A stretch of 64,000 bases of DNA from positions 55,075,834 through 55,139,833 of the forward strand of contig OZ023273.1 of the NCBI GenBank assembly GCA_964007475.1, given 5' to 3'. The translations under genes and the position numbers were made by a program. Source of the stretch: Hybos culiciformis. Taxonomy: Eukaryota; Arthropoda; Insecta; Diptera; Hybotidae. Below are positions 34,859-50,000 of the stretch, piece by piece. Within the stretch, counting starts at the first letter, position 1. Each line of letters begins with the position of its first letter. Below the pieces are notes generated by a model, which was not told the origin of the DNA, ran no database searches, and saw only the letters and a program-made list of their open reading frames with translations.

Positions 34859-35099
34859 TAGGTTTTTATGTAATTCCAAAACATACATATAGCAGCTTCA
34901 ATCTCTTTCATTTTTTAATATACAGCTGCATAGCTTTGGAAAGTTATTTACATAGTGATAATTAATCTGGCTTATCTTTAGGTTTTTATGTAATTCCAAA
35001 ACATACATATAGCAGCTTCAATCTCTTTCATTTTTTAATATACAGCTGCATAGCTTTGGAAAGTTATTTACATAGTGATAATTAATCTGGCTTATCTTT
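34859..35099. repeat. Exact 120-bp tandem duplication
   Basis: Copy one (34859-34978) and copy two (34979-35098) are identical base for base, starting TAGGTTTTTATGTAATTCC. The sequence is otherwise unique in the window. It is a very recent duplication or an assembly join error. Confidence 0.95.
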
Positions 35100-38000
35100 T
35101 AGAATATCAAATTCTGTACTTTTAAAACTATTCTCAATTTTTTTTCATTTACTAAAGAATTTTTCTATATCTCCGTCTGTCGCGATAGAACGTTCCTTGC
35201 TTAACTAACAATATATACAAATGTAGAATGTACATAATTTTATATTTTCATTCATAGTATAGATTTTGGAAGTTTATAAACGAACTTTTACAAAAAATTC
35301 AATGAAATTTCATAACTTAATATTTTTTTTTTTTTTTTTCAGAATTTTATATTCCAAATAAAATATTAAGAAACTTTTGTAATTTTTTTTTTTTTTTTAA
35401 TAAAATTATATTTTTTTTCATACGCTGCTAATTTTCCTTTTTTAATATTTATTTTTGATGTTGTGGATTATCACTTCGGGAAAAATTTTAAAGAATCTAG
35501 GCTTTTTTTTTTTAAATTGCGCGTAGTGTATTTTTCTTTGAAATTATAAATTTTCATTCGTAGCCTCATTTTGCCTCTTTTTTTTTTTTGGAAAGCATTA
35601 AAATTTCCAGACATAATATTTTTTATTGCAGCTCTATTAAAAAAGTAAAGTTTGAAAAGAGTTTTCGCAAAGCAAAATTTTTTTTTTTTAAATAATATAC
35701 ATAAATAAATTATAAATAATGAAATTAACTTCTTCAAAAGTAAAAATATTAAATTGTGAAAAATACATTTCGTGAAAAGCAAAACTTTATATTTAAAAAG
35801 ATAAATTCAAAAGTGAATAAATAAAAGCACAATCTATTATTATATGTACATTAAAAATAAATATTATAAAGGATCTAAAGATTTTAATTTTTCAGATAAC
35901 ATGTATATATTTGGCATCCATTCCAAACATATTTTTTTTTCGGACAAGTTACTATTCTGAATCATAAAACTGATTAATTAAAGAAATCGCTAACCAAATA
36001 TTGTCAAACTATATATATTATAATCAAATTTAAATTATGGGTAGGAATCTTTCATGTGTAATTTAGGTGTATCAACGAAAAAAAAAAAAAAACATTAAAT
36101 TCATAATACTATTTAATATGATTAAAATCTATCAAAAGAATTTTCACTTGGTTTCCGTATTATTAGAAAATTGTTTATTTGTTAAAAGTAAATTAGTTAA
36201 AATTAACCCTTTTTAATATTACCATAAATTCAACACCAACTAATTTTGCGAATTTATTCAGCCATAAACTCTATATAAATTAGTTTGCTTAGTAAGCAAA
36301 TAGATATACCGTTATGGATATTACTATCCTATAAAATAAAATATACATATATTATGTATATAGATATATTTTCTACAATATTATATTTACTTACATACAT
36401 AATATGTATTATATTTATTATTAAATGTAATTAAAAATACTCATGAAAGGTAAAAGTTATGATGTGGTGTTATTTTCTTTTATGTAAATTAAAGTGGATA
36501 CCTTTTATGTACATAACATAAAATTAAAGTATAAACATAAAATTATAATAAAAAAAAAATACTACTTATAAATTTTAAAGCCTGCATTATGATTTTTATT
36601 CGATGATTATACACACTTATTATTCAATATACATACAATGTTAATATTAGTGGTTTTTTAAATAGTATGGAAATCATAAAAATTAATGTATTTTATTTGT
36701 ATATTTTTGGTCTGTTAAAGGTTTATCTAAAATTAAAAAAAAAATTTTTCTAGTTTTTACGAATTCTGAGAAATATTTATTAAATAAAAATAATGACCGG
36801 AAGTCGAAATTTATGTTGTCAATTATTGAAATATTGTGTTCCTTCACCATATCACAACATAGTTTTAAGAACTACCAATTAACTTTATTTTTAGATTAAT
36901 AATGTTCGGTATTTGAATTTTATTCATTAATTGTTATAATTATTAACCACATTATTTATTTTTAAAATATGTATCTATTTGAAATTAAAATGAATGCAAA
37001 TTGTAGCATTTTATATTAATAAAAGGTAAAAATATATATAAAAAAAAAAACTCAACAAAAAATACAATAAAAAAGTTATATTATAATTTTAAGTTATATT
37101 TCTTTAAATGAGCTCAATCTTTAATGCTAAAATCCTTTTGATACTTGAATAGTTCTTATGTTAAGTGGGATTTTCATTAAAACAAATTAAATAAACTTTT
37201 ATTTTTGGTATTTAAATTTCATTAAATAACAATTTAAGTACCATTAAAATTCAAGGATTATGCTGTGGGAATAAGAAAAAAAAAATATTTATTTCAATAA
37301 AATTTTTGTGAAATATTTATTAAGAAAAAACCATAACTTTGTTTTAAGAGAACCATATTTTGTATTCTTGAAAATAAAAAAAATAAAATTTATATAGTTA
37401 GTAAGGACAACCTGGTCGAATTCAAAAATTTTCAAAGTAGGATTTCAAAAAATATTTATTTTCAAAGATATTATTAATTTTAATAATAATTAATTATATT
37501 TCCATATTCGGATTCTTTACGAAGTTTAAATAATTTTAAATATTTCTAATATAAATTAATATTAAATCTATTAATTCATGTTCCTAACACATCACGATAT
37601 GAAAGCGGGTTTTACCAGAAACCGAAAGAAAATTAAAAGTTCTTATGGCCGTTTTAAGTTCAATCAAATTTTTACTTGAAATCATAAAAAATGAAAAAAG
37701 ATAATATTTTGGTTTAGAACAACTCGCATAATTATCTAGAAGATACAATTATTATTGTACTCCCGCCGTAATAATGTTGTTAGTGGTCCGTACAAAAACA
37801 AAAGTAATAAATATTAAATAGGTATATACATTTTTCTCTTACATTTCCAGTTTCCTTAAAAGTTAGTTGAATTTTATAAATATTTCAATCATTCTCAAAA
37901 GAATTAATATACACATTAAGCGATTTGCAAGTTTTCTAAATTAAATTTATAAAAATAAATTCCTGCATGATTAATCAACAGAGAAGAAAACTTTTTCTGA

Positions 38001-41000
38001 AATAATTATTTTGTTAATTTGTTCTTATAATAATTGAAAGCATTAAATGAAGTAAAATTAAGCAATTGAGTATATATTTGCAGAATATTTATGTACTTAA
38101 TACCTACCGAATTTTTATACATGTATAACTCAAATCTTAACTAATTGCCTATATGATTTTTAAATAAATTATTTTTAAAATTATAATTGAAAATCTTGTG
38201 ATTTATTAATACCTGCAATTTTCTGTATTCCTTCCAATTTGGAATTTTTAATAAACATTTGGAAGTATTTGTGAATTATATTAAAATACAATACTAAACA
38301 AAATAATCACTTAATGTATATGTATATTAAACACAGGCAAAATTAAATTTCCAGCGTTGTTAAAATTTGCCTTCTTCAGAATTATACGTTACAAACTACT
38401 CATAATCAAAATTTTACTTTAGCTTTTTGGTCGAATTTCTATTCTATTCACCTTTACAAGTTTATAATTTAAAATTAAAACCATAATAAATATTATTTAA
38501 AAAACTACATTGTAGTTGGATTCTTCTTCAGCAGATTCAGAAGTATATTTGTAAACATAAACTATTGTAGAACATTTGTTTTGTATCCTAATGATTATAA
38601 GTAAATATGATTCGGGAAATTTTTGGAAAAAAAAAATTAATTTTTATTTTGTTAAATACAAAAAAATATAAAATATTTAATCCGACCGGAAGCATGATAT
38701 CATTAGAAGATATTATACAATCACGAAATATGTATACATAATATTAATATATAATGCTACACAATATACAATGGGACTCGTTTCTCATCCTATTTATTTG
38801 TAATTTTAACAATTCAAAGATTTACATATTATTTTAATTATATTTTACATGCAAATAATATAACCACGTTTTTAAGTGCAAAAAGGATACCTATAATATT
38901 TATTACATTTCATTTATGTATTTTGTTGTTGCATAACATACATACAGACAGAATAAATGTGTACGTTCAATATGTTTTTGAAAATTTTAAGAAAATTGTA
39001 AGTAATTTAAAAAAATTTTGGTGGTTTTTAATGTTTGTTCACATAATAATTTTGAATATAGTTGAACAATCTGGATTTTTGATGTTGATGTTGTGAATTT
39101 TACTGAAGGTATAGGATTAAATGTTTACAGACTTTCGAATATATTTATTGAAGATTTTCTTTACATAAACGCATACAAAAATGCTATATTGAACTAAAAA
39201 AATTTACTAATTTTGCTAGAGTGTTAATTAATAAATTAATTAATACAAATACAATTTTTGAAATTTACTATTATTTTAGAGTTATGAATTAAATTTCGTA
39301 TGTTTTCAATCAAGTTTATTATAGCACAGTTTAATATAACTCTATGGAGATTTTTTTTTATATTTATTCGTGATTGAGATGTTTATATCATATAGTTAAG
39401 TTATTAATTTAATTTTGTCATAAAGTAAACGATTTTTTTTTAATTTTTGATTTTATTACACTAATTGATGATGAGGACATATTTTTGGGAATTTTAATAT
39501 TTAAATCTTAATATCGTTATTAAAAATGCCATGAACAGAATATATAATTATCATTTTAACAGATTTTTGTCATTGAAAAAGTACATGTATGTTTTAAATA
39601 TTAAACACTTAGTTTTTCTTGAATCATTTCAATATTTATTAATATTGAATATTTTTTATCATAATATCTACATGTTTCTAAATATATTTGCTATACAGCT
39701 GCGTATAGATACTCGGTTTTCAGAAACTTGGAAATTTATTTTTAATATATTCTTAAACCAAACATAATTGTGAATATGAATATACAAATTTGTTTTAGTT
39801 TAAAAAATAAAATGAGACTTATTTTTATTTTCAGATATATAAATCCGGTGCAAAAGGGCAAAACTGACTTGTCATTCCAAAACATTTTTGAGAAAATATC
39901 TTTTTTGATTATTAATTCGAGTAATGAAGAAAATTATTTTTAAACTATGATTATATAGGTTGGTGCTTGGTAGATTTACTTAGCATTTTTACAATTAATA
40001 ATATCTTTTATTCCAGCTCAATATACTATTAAAATATAAATTTGACATGCGCTTTTAAAATGCAAAATCTCTAAAGTTTATCGATAGAAAAACATAATTA
40101 AATAAAAAATCGAAATAGATAGGTACTTTGTAAAAATTTTTTTTTGCATTTATGTATTAAATTTTTTTTCATTAAAATTATATTTTGATGATTTTGATAT
40201 TGCTGAATTTACAAAATGTTTTGGATATTTTTCTAGGTAATAATTACAAACGTTATATGCAAAAAAAAAAATATTTTATTACAATTTTTTTTTTTGGAAA
40301 TTACAATTTTCCAAAAAAAAAAAAGTAAATAAATACATTACGTGTACTGAAGCTTAAATTAAAATGTTCATATATTTATGTTATGTATTTTGTTTTCATT
40401 GATTGCCTACAGTTATATAAAACCAATCAAAAATCCAATTTAGCAAGAATTAAAATTATTTAATATGTTTTCAATCATTATTTCTGTTTTAAACATAGAA
40501 TCCTCTATTTTTTTTTATTCTCAGATTTAAATTTAGTTTCTTGTTTTATTACATACATTTATTTATGTTTAAGTATAATGTGATATTAATATACTATTAT
40601 TGTACTAATATAAAAAAGTGTTGCAGCCTGATTTGACATTAGAACAAATGTTGAATTTTTGAAAAAGTTTTAATTAAACAATTTGTAACTATTTTTCTTA
40701 AGCTTATTATTTGATTAAATTAAATTTCTAGATTTTAAAATTTTATTATTTTCAAAGAGTACAAAGTAAGTATTGTCAAGTAATGTAAGAAATTATTAAA
40801 TCAAAAAAGAATCAGGAAATTGAGCTGAGCACTTCAATCTTAATATTAAATGAATGATGGATATATAATTGTAGAATCAACATTTTGTTTCAATTTGATT
40901 TTTTTTAGGTCTTTGATTGTATAATCGTTCATAAAAATCATTCAAATCAGTTGATATTTTTAGATATAAATATTTCTCAGAATATTTCTTAAAAAAATAT

Positions 41001-44000
41001 TTAAAACATAAGATCAAATTTCCTGTAATGTTAAGGTAATGATTTTTTTATGACTAATAAAATAAGTAATTACGACTAACATTGCAATATATAAACGTAT
41101 ACTACAAAAGAAAATAAAGAAATTGAAAATTTCATATATAAATAATTTATAAAAGAAATGAGGACGACTAATAAGTTAAAGTTATTATGCATCAAACTTT
41201 TGAAATTGATTGAACAGATCTTTCATTCTTATATGTTTTTAAATCTGACTGACGTTGCTACTCGAAGTTATTTCTTCTGATTATCTGTATGCTTTTTCAA
41301 AAGAAATAATATAATAAAGAAAGTTGTTTGTCCAACTAATTGAATGACCAAGAAGTACAAGTACCAATGAATACATATTTTTATTCGATGTGATTTTTGA
41401 AAATTGAAGATTTCAATTACATTTTCTATGTAAAGGATTTTAATTCAAATAGTTTTGATTCTTAATGGAATTTAAAAAATTTCACCAGTTACTGGAAGTT
41501 TCATAATGCATGTATTAATTAAAGAAGAAAAGTTTTGTTGAAAATAAAAATATTTTTTTACGCTTTCAGTAAAATTTGCACTTTCCAATATATTATAACA
41601 ATCTGTTTTCATATTTGAACTGTTTGTTAATAAATCCCACAAAAATTATAAAAACGAATACTTTTTCTACAAAGTCTATAATAATGAAATTAATAAATAT
41701 TTTTATTTATTAAAATGAGAAACTCTTGCGGAAAAAAATTTTTTTTTTGTCTTTTACAATTTGTATTTTCATTTGAAATTTATTTGTACAAAAAAAGGAT
41801 ATTTATTTTTGTTAAAAAAAAAAGAAGAAATTTACGGAAACTTTTTAATTGATTTCCTACAAAATTATTCTAAAAAAAAAAAAAAAAATTGTTTTTCAAG
41901 ATATTTACTTTTGTCCTCAACGAAAAACTTTGGAAAATTTTGGTTTTAATTTCCGAACAATTTTTATTTACTTTTTTTTTTTTTTTGTTTCTATACAATT
42001 TTTTGTTTTCTAAACTTATTTCTTGTTTAAAGGAAATTACTATGTAATGACAATATTCAAAATAAAGTGCAGACTATGAAATCGATCGACCAGATAAATT
42101 TTTCTCCTTTTTTTAATGCTTAGGGTTTTTGGTTATATATGTTTCCTCTCTTAATTAATTGATATTTATTATAGTTTTATTTTTTAAACTTTGTCTATTG
42201 AAAAGTAATTTTATTAACAAAATGTATCAAGTTTAAATGTTAAAAAAAAAAGTAAAAAAAAAAAAACTTGACCGATGAAACGACCATTAAAATTGTAAAT
42301 GAGACAAAGTAAATAATCTTTTCTTTACACCTACTCGAAAAAATTTTGTGTTTTTATGGAAATTGCTGGAAATATCTCCAATACAAAATGTAACCCACAT
42401 TCCCCTGAACGGTAATTTTGTATTTTTGACAAATTTAATAAAAATGCTACTTTTAGAAAGTTAAAAGCAAAATCTTATGTCGTCCTAAGTACTTATTCCA
42501 ATTTTTTATTACTAAAATTGAATCTGAAGATGTAATTATATGCATTTCTCGTATATGTAACTATATAATCACTAAATTCATTTCCTAATAACAAAATAAT
42601 ATACAGGGATGATTTTTCATATAATTTTTCCTTGTTATCTTATATTTCGAATTTGAAATCATAATAAAATCACTGAGACATAGAAAAATTATTTAATAAA
42701 TTAGAAAATTTTGCCTTTAGAAATAAAAAAATCATATTGGCAAAGTATTATAAACAGTACAGATAAAATAATGCTCAAACCACAAAATAACTAAAATGCC
42801 ACAAATTTTTGAATTTTCCACAAATAGCGAGAAAAAAATTACACAAATCACTCTGCTGTATAAAAAGAAAAATCTATAATGGAATGCCGTTTTTGAATCA
42901 ATTATTTTTTTTTCCCCAATTTTCGATAAAAAAAATTCTAAATGGAATTTGAAATTCTCACTTTCAATCAACAATTAATGGTTTTATAAAATATTATATG
43001 AGTTTAAGATTAAAATTATGAGTTTTTCAAAGGTATTTCAATAATAGGCATAGTATTATATATATGAAAAAATATTACCACAAAGACCAAAGTGTACCAA
43101 AGTGGTATTTTCACTGAACATTATTTTTTTTTAATTAAAGCAAAACCACAAAATAAAATTTAACTTTAGATGCTCATAATATTCTGTAGTAAAGTATAAA
43201 AACCCAATTACTACTTACTACTTCCCTTACGACTCCAGTCATAACATTGCAATAATTAATACAATTATTGCCGAACAATTTATGTTTAATTTTTCAATTG
43301 TAATATACAACACGCTCAGATAAAAGAGATTAAAGATATTGAAAATATTATGAATTCAGCATCTTCAATTCGTTTATAATATTTCATAATAATTCATAAA
43401 GAAAGTTAGGATTACACTATTGAGTTCAAGTAATTATGCATCAGAATTTTTTTTTAACTTTTGAAATCGATTGAGCAGATGTTTCATCCTCAAATAAACT
43501 CTCACTGCAATGTATTTAATTTGATGTCAATAATTATGAAATACACAAAAGATGCTTCAACTTTTTCCTAATGGATACGAATTAAATTTTAGTTCAGAGT
43601 AGGTATCGCTCTTAATTGCCAAAAAGTTCGGAAGTTCTATTATGCTTCTACTTACTCTATTTTAAAAATTATGTTTCAAAGAATGAAATTAATAAACCAA
43701 TCTAATAACAAAATTATTTGTTTAAAACATTTTTATACTTGGATAAAACCTCTCAGATTATTATAATGCTGTTCATCATAACTATTATATAATAGTCACA
43801 TACCTTAAGTTGGTTATTATTGAAAATTACTTTACAGGTATATATTATATACATAAAACATCATAAATAATTATATATAGTGTGTGGAAATTCTAAATTA
43901 TTATGGTTATAGGATATGTTAACCTTGAGGGAAAAAAAAGGAAAATCAACAAATTGAAATGTAAATTTAAAATCAAATTTAAATGTTAATGAATAAGTTT

Positions 44001-47000
44001 TTCTTATAAATGCTTCTTTCTTTGTATCATATTAAGAATTATATTATATTATGATACAGTGTTTTATTACTCGATTATGAATCATTTTATTGTATTATAG
44101 ATGAGGTGAAAATATTGAAAATTAAAAGTAATTTTTTGGGTGCTCCCGAACTCTAGTTAGGAATAAAAGTAATGAAAATATTTAAACTGAAGTAAATTAA
44201 GTAAATTATACGTACATTTCCTCACAGAAATTTCAGATACCTACTCATTTTGTGCAGAAGAATATTTTTTGTGAATAATTAATTCATCGCTAGAAAAACT
44301 ATAATTTTGGTCTGACAACTTATTCTACAATTTTTTTCTAATTTTTTGAACTAGTATTGTACAAGATTTTGACTACATATAATCTTTCCCTATTTTCTAT
44401 CAATTTTTTTCCAATGTATAATGATTTCAAATCATACGTCTTATATTTTAAAAGAATGCTTTAAATTAACACAGTGAATTCAATTAAATTTTTTTTTTCG
44501 TGCAAAAAGGAAAAAGAAAAATAGTTTAGAACTCCATTATACTTAATTTATTCAAATTTTTACCACCTTTTAAAAAAGAAAAATTACAGTCTATCAAAAT
44601 TTTGGATTCATGGCAAGTTGAAAGGAAAAAAAAATACCACATTATAGTGTCCCTACATCCTTTTTTTATAATTCAAAAAAAAAAAACTCTCAATATATAG
44701 TGAACTATTTAAGTGTGATATGTCATTTGCACGATGATAGCTGCAAACAATTATTGTTAGTACGCAAACTCGAAAACTCTGACGTCTGTAAACGGAGACT
44801 GGAATAAAAATAATTTCCAATATTTTCTTTATTTTGTTTTGAAAACAGAAGAATTTTACTCACAATTTTTTTTCTTTTCTAATGTTGAATAAAATTGAAG
44901 GAATTCATTGAAGGGAAATCAGTATTGTCGGAGATTTGAAAGTAACGAGTTCTGAGAAGGGATATAATAAATTTAAATCGAAATTTAGTTCAATTAAATA
45001 TTAATTTTAATTAAAAAAGAAAAATCTATAAAAAAATATAAAGTTTGTTTAAGAAATTTCAATTTAATTATTTAACATAACATCCATAACTATTAAAAAT
45101 ATTCAAATATATTTTGTTTATAGCTAAATTTTCAATTTATTTTGTTTTTCAAATGAAACTATTGTTTTCTCATTATGATGTCATTTCGTGACATACCCAC
45201 GTAAATGTTTAAAACTTAAAGTTTATTAAGTTATTTTTTTTTTTAAACATAATTAAGCACATTATGATTAAGCACATAATTAACAGTAAGACGCTCAATA
45301 AAGTTTTCCCGAATAATGCTTTAAGCTTGATTTATATATTAACATTCATTAATGAAAAAAAAATTACAAGAAATTAATTTTTAATCGATCAAAAACAATA
45401 TTTTGACATTGTGTAAGGCGAAAATAAATTGATGTAATTAAAAATTAATAGGCTCTGTCCAAGGTAAATAAAAATATAGTTGAAAAAAAAGAAAAAGAAA
45501 ATGTGTAAAATAAAAACCTATAATAACTTAGTATGTAAATCAAAATAACGAATATTTAAATAAAACCAAAAGTTAAAAAATATTTAATTAAACTAAAAGG
45601 TTTAGGTTTCACATTCGATTTCTGAAGTTTGATTCAAAAATCTTATCCTGAAAAATTATACTCAACAGAAATTTGAAAAAAAAGGAAGTCAGAGAATAAA
45701 GAAAAATTTTGTGTAATCTATTTTCTTTTTTTTTTGCTTTCTTATAGTATAAACCTGTTGCACAGTTATTGTATTAATGTTAAATTTTCCGAACAATCAG
45801 AAAATCAATTTAAAAACGAAAAAATTTATTTAAATTTTTTTTTTTTTTTATTTCTAACAAATCTCGGAAAAATCAATATACTTTAACCCTATTTTCAGAG
45901 TGACATAAATAGGTTTATTTTGAAGAATCAAATAATAATTTTTAATCCCAAAGTATTTTAATTCAATTTTAATTATCTTAACAGAATTTCAGAATTAAAT
46001 CATATATGTAGTTATTTTACAAATCGAATTATTGCTGCACAAGCTAAACATTCATTGATGAAACATAAAACTTCTCGATCTAACTTTTGCATAGAATTAA
46101 AAATTTATAAAATTTTATGATAATTATTTCTCCATAATCAAATTAATTTTAATTGTTGTCCAAAAAAAAAATTGTTATTTCTTCTTAACAAAGTACACAT
46201 ATAATATTACATCGTTAGATAGAACAACATCAATTCACGGCAATATCATAAATAGGTTATTATTTATTATAATAAATATTAAAATAATAAAATTTTATTT
46301 GAACAGAATTAAATAATATTACAAAATAAATATATGTATTAAAATATATTTATACATACATACATTAAATATTCATATATTTATATCAAGCTAATATAAT
46401 AAGAAAAATTTCATAAATAAAATAATAAATTAATTGATGACGCATAAATAATTGACTTTAATATTTAAATAATTCAAAAGAAATTATATAAAAACAAAAA
46501 TTATTTTTTAACCAAAATATTCAATAATTTAATATTCATTAACTAATTATTCATAAAAAATATATTTATTCAAAATAAAATATTTATAGATATATGAAAA
46601 TAGAGTTATATGAAAATAGAGTTAATAAAAATTCCGTCCTGTTGCTTCGCTCTAAGAAAAATAGTAGTTACATTTTCTTTTTTGTTCGTATCAACCAACA
46701 ACCAACATTTCTTATTCTAAAAAAAAAGCCAATAATAAAAAAACTCTGAAAAATTTAACTTTTTTTATTTGAATAATTTTTAAACGTGAGAAAAATCGTT
46801 TAAATAAATTTTTTTTTTACCTAAAATTATGTTCATATTTGATTTATTTTTAAAAACATAATAAATTACTACCGCAGCGTAACAATAATAAACTTATATA
46901 CAAATTTTTTGACATTTTTTTTCTTTTAAAGCTACTGCTGCTTATTTTTTAACCGCATATAAAATTATGTAAGAATAAAGAAAATTATGACTATGCTTTG

Positions 47001-50000
47001 GTGCTTTGAAAACAAAAAAAAAAAACAATTCATTTCCCCATAAAATAATATAAAATTTATAAATTCTACAAAAAGAAAAATTAAAAATAAAAATATAATA
47101 AAAAAATAAAAATAACGTCGTCGACGACAACCAGAGAAAAAATATTAAAATTTTTTTCTTTCAGCTTTTGCGCAAATTAAAACTAAAAGAAAAAAGTTGA
47201 AAAAAAAAGAAGAAAAAGTTAAAAAAAAATAAATTTTGTGTCTCTTTAAAAATACAAAAAAAAAAAAAAATAATAATAACCACATATGATTTTCAAGTGA
47301 AAAGCAGTTTCCTTACTATTTTTCTATAGCTATATATTTCTTCTTTTTTTTTTGGTTCACATTCTATTTTTATACAAAAAAAGAAAAATAAACGATAATA
47401 ATTTTTGCAGTCTATGCTTTTTCTTTCCTGCTGCAAGAGGAAAACCAAAATAGGAAAAATAAAAAAAAAATAAAAATTGGAGAATATTATCCTTTTTTAT
47501 TTATTTATTTTTTTTTTCTGTTTGTCTATTTTGGACTATCATTCAACTTTTTTTTTCCCTATATATAACATCATCATACACGTGAGTTCACTTTTAAATA
47601 TACACATTTTATTAAGATACTTTTATAGGTTAAGTAGTAATTTATGTAATTTTTTTTGTTTTGTTTTATGAAAACAATTATATAATTGCGATATTTTCTA
47701 TGGAGTCAAAAACAAAATTGTTTATCTTTATCTTTGTAATAAAAAATGATTTACCTACTACATCTAGGTATTTTTTTGAATTTTCAGTACGAGTGACAAT
47801 TGAACGTGAATATTTTGTTATTTAATATACTTACAGATTCTGTTGCGGATATTTAACAAATCAATAAGTCGTTTACATTCCAAATAATCCATTATCCATT
47901 AATCAGATCAAAATGATCAATTAAATCGAATGTAGATTATGTCACTGATTAATAATAGTATATGGTTTATTCTTTTAGAAAATAATTTGTACCAGGTATA
48001 GGTACCTATATTAGCACTATTAGTATTTTATTTTATTTTACTAACACATTCTAATAAAGATACAATTTTTCTAAATATTAAAAAAAATTAAATTTTTTAA
48101 AACAACTGTACGAAAAAATCGAATCTTGTACTTATATATTAACACTACTTATCTAATGTGCAAAATTATTGAATAAGTTCTATAAACTTTTGATATGTTT
48201 ATTAATAAATTATGATGTAGTTCAGGAAAACAAATATCACAAACTAGAATGAAATTGTTTATATCTTGTAACATTTTTCATTCATAGACATTTTAAATTC
48301 AGAGATCACTATATAGTTTATGTTCGGAGAAATTATTGAATGAAAAAATTATTTTGTATAATAGCATGCGGTTGCCTACATAATATGCTGAATCTCATGC
48401 AGAGTAGTATTAGTTAAATATCAATACATATTATGTTCCTTATAAAAAATTCTGCTTGATTGTAGAAATTTAATCCAAAAATTATTTATTTTTTTAAAAA
48501 TACTTATAAAATCAATAAAGTTTAATTTTTATAAAAAATATTTATATAATTCCTAATTATAATGGAAACATAAATTAGATATACCTTCAAAACGTTCTTC
48601 AATATAATTTGGACACAAAAACTGACTTATCAGGAATCTATTTAATTATTATCAAATTGTAATATAAACAATTTTTTCCCACCCTATTTTATGTTTCTAA
48701 GAAATTTCAAAAAAATTTATATTATTTTTGTAATCTGTTTTGATTACAATACTTAATATTAGAAAATCTGTTTTTATTTAAATGGTTTTTGGAGGGAAAA
48801 ACATTTTCCGGTTTCAAAAGAATATACAATATAATGGAAAAATAAAATACCAAGAAAAAACAATAGAATATAATTAATTGACAAATTTGTAGTTTGAATA
48901 ATGAACAAGAAGAATTTCCAAGGATTTTAATATTTTTTCATTATAATTTTCTTCTTTTTTTTTTTACTTTCAGAATTTTCTTTGTTATTAAGTTTTTTTT
49001 TGCTGTTTTCGTTTTATTTTTTGAAGAAAATATTGCTTGTCTAGAATTAGAGGATTTACAGTTGAAGTAAAATAAAAAAAAAACTTGGGTTCTAAACAAA
49101 ATTGTTTGCTTTTTCTAAGACATGAAATTTTAAATGTACTAACGTTGACTAGTCCAGTTTGTATCAAATTTTTACTAAACTAGATTAAATTCAATTAATG
49201 TTCAAATTTTATGAGGACTTAGTACGTAGGTATTTTTCTTAACAACGATTCGAAATAAAGTGTTGTAATAAGAGTCAATTAGATCTATCTTCCACTCAGC
49301 AACAAATTTATATTTTTTCTAATATTATACTGAAATTGTATTATAAAATTTCTTTTTAAATACTTATCAAGAACTTAAATACTTTTTTGTTTGCTAAAAA
49401 ATTAAGAGATAGTTGTTGAAAATAATTTTTCTGTTGACATTTTTCTGAAATTATATAAAATTTTAGATTTTTTTTTAATAAAGGGCAACATTTTATTTCT
49501 CAAATCAATAATAAAATCTATATTTATTAATTTTAAAGTTGCCTTTTGAATTTTTTTTTTTTAATATTTATTTATGAGATTGGTCGATATGACTAAACAT
49601 TTTCCACAAGTTTTCTGTTCAAAGAATTTTAGTTTTCCTCCTTGGCACACATAAAAAAGTTAAAATCTTCAATTGAGAAAATATGAAAAAAAAAAAAAAA
49701 ACAAACAAATAAATAAATAAAAAATATAAAATGTACAGAAAATGAAAATGATATCTCTTTTTCGTGTAGAAGATTTCTCGTCATTTATTTTGATTCAAGG
49801 TTGTTAAAGATTTAATGAATAATATGAATTTCAGTAGAAATATATTATTTTGTATTTTGTATTTTTTTTTTCTGTTAAAGAATACCTCATTATTATAATC
49901 TCTACTCCATTTTCATAAAAAAAAAAATAAAATAAATAAAAATGAAATAAACTTTATTTTTTCTTTTAAAAATTTAAGCATTATTTTTATATCATAATGT

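Noticed and set aside
35471..35782. 103-codon minus-strand frame
   Set aside because: Composition is almost only Phe, Lys, Leu and Ile from homopolymers. No domain, no splice context, no similarity that I recognise.
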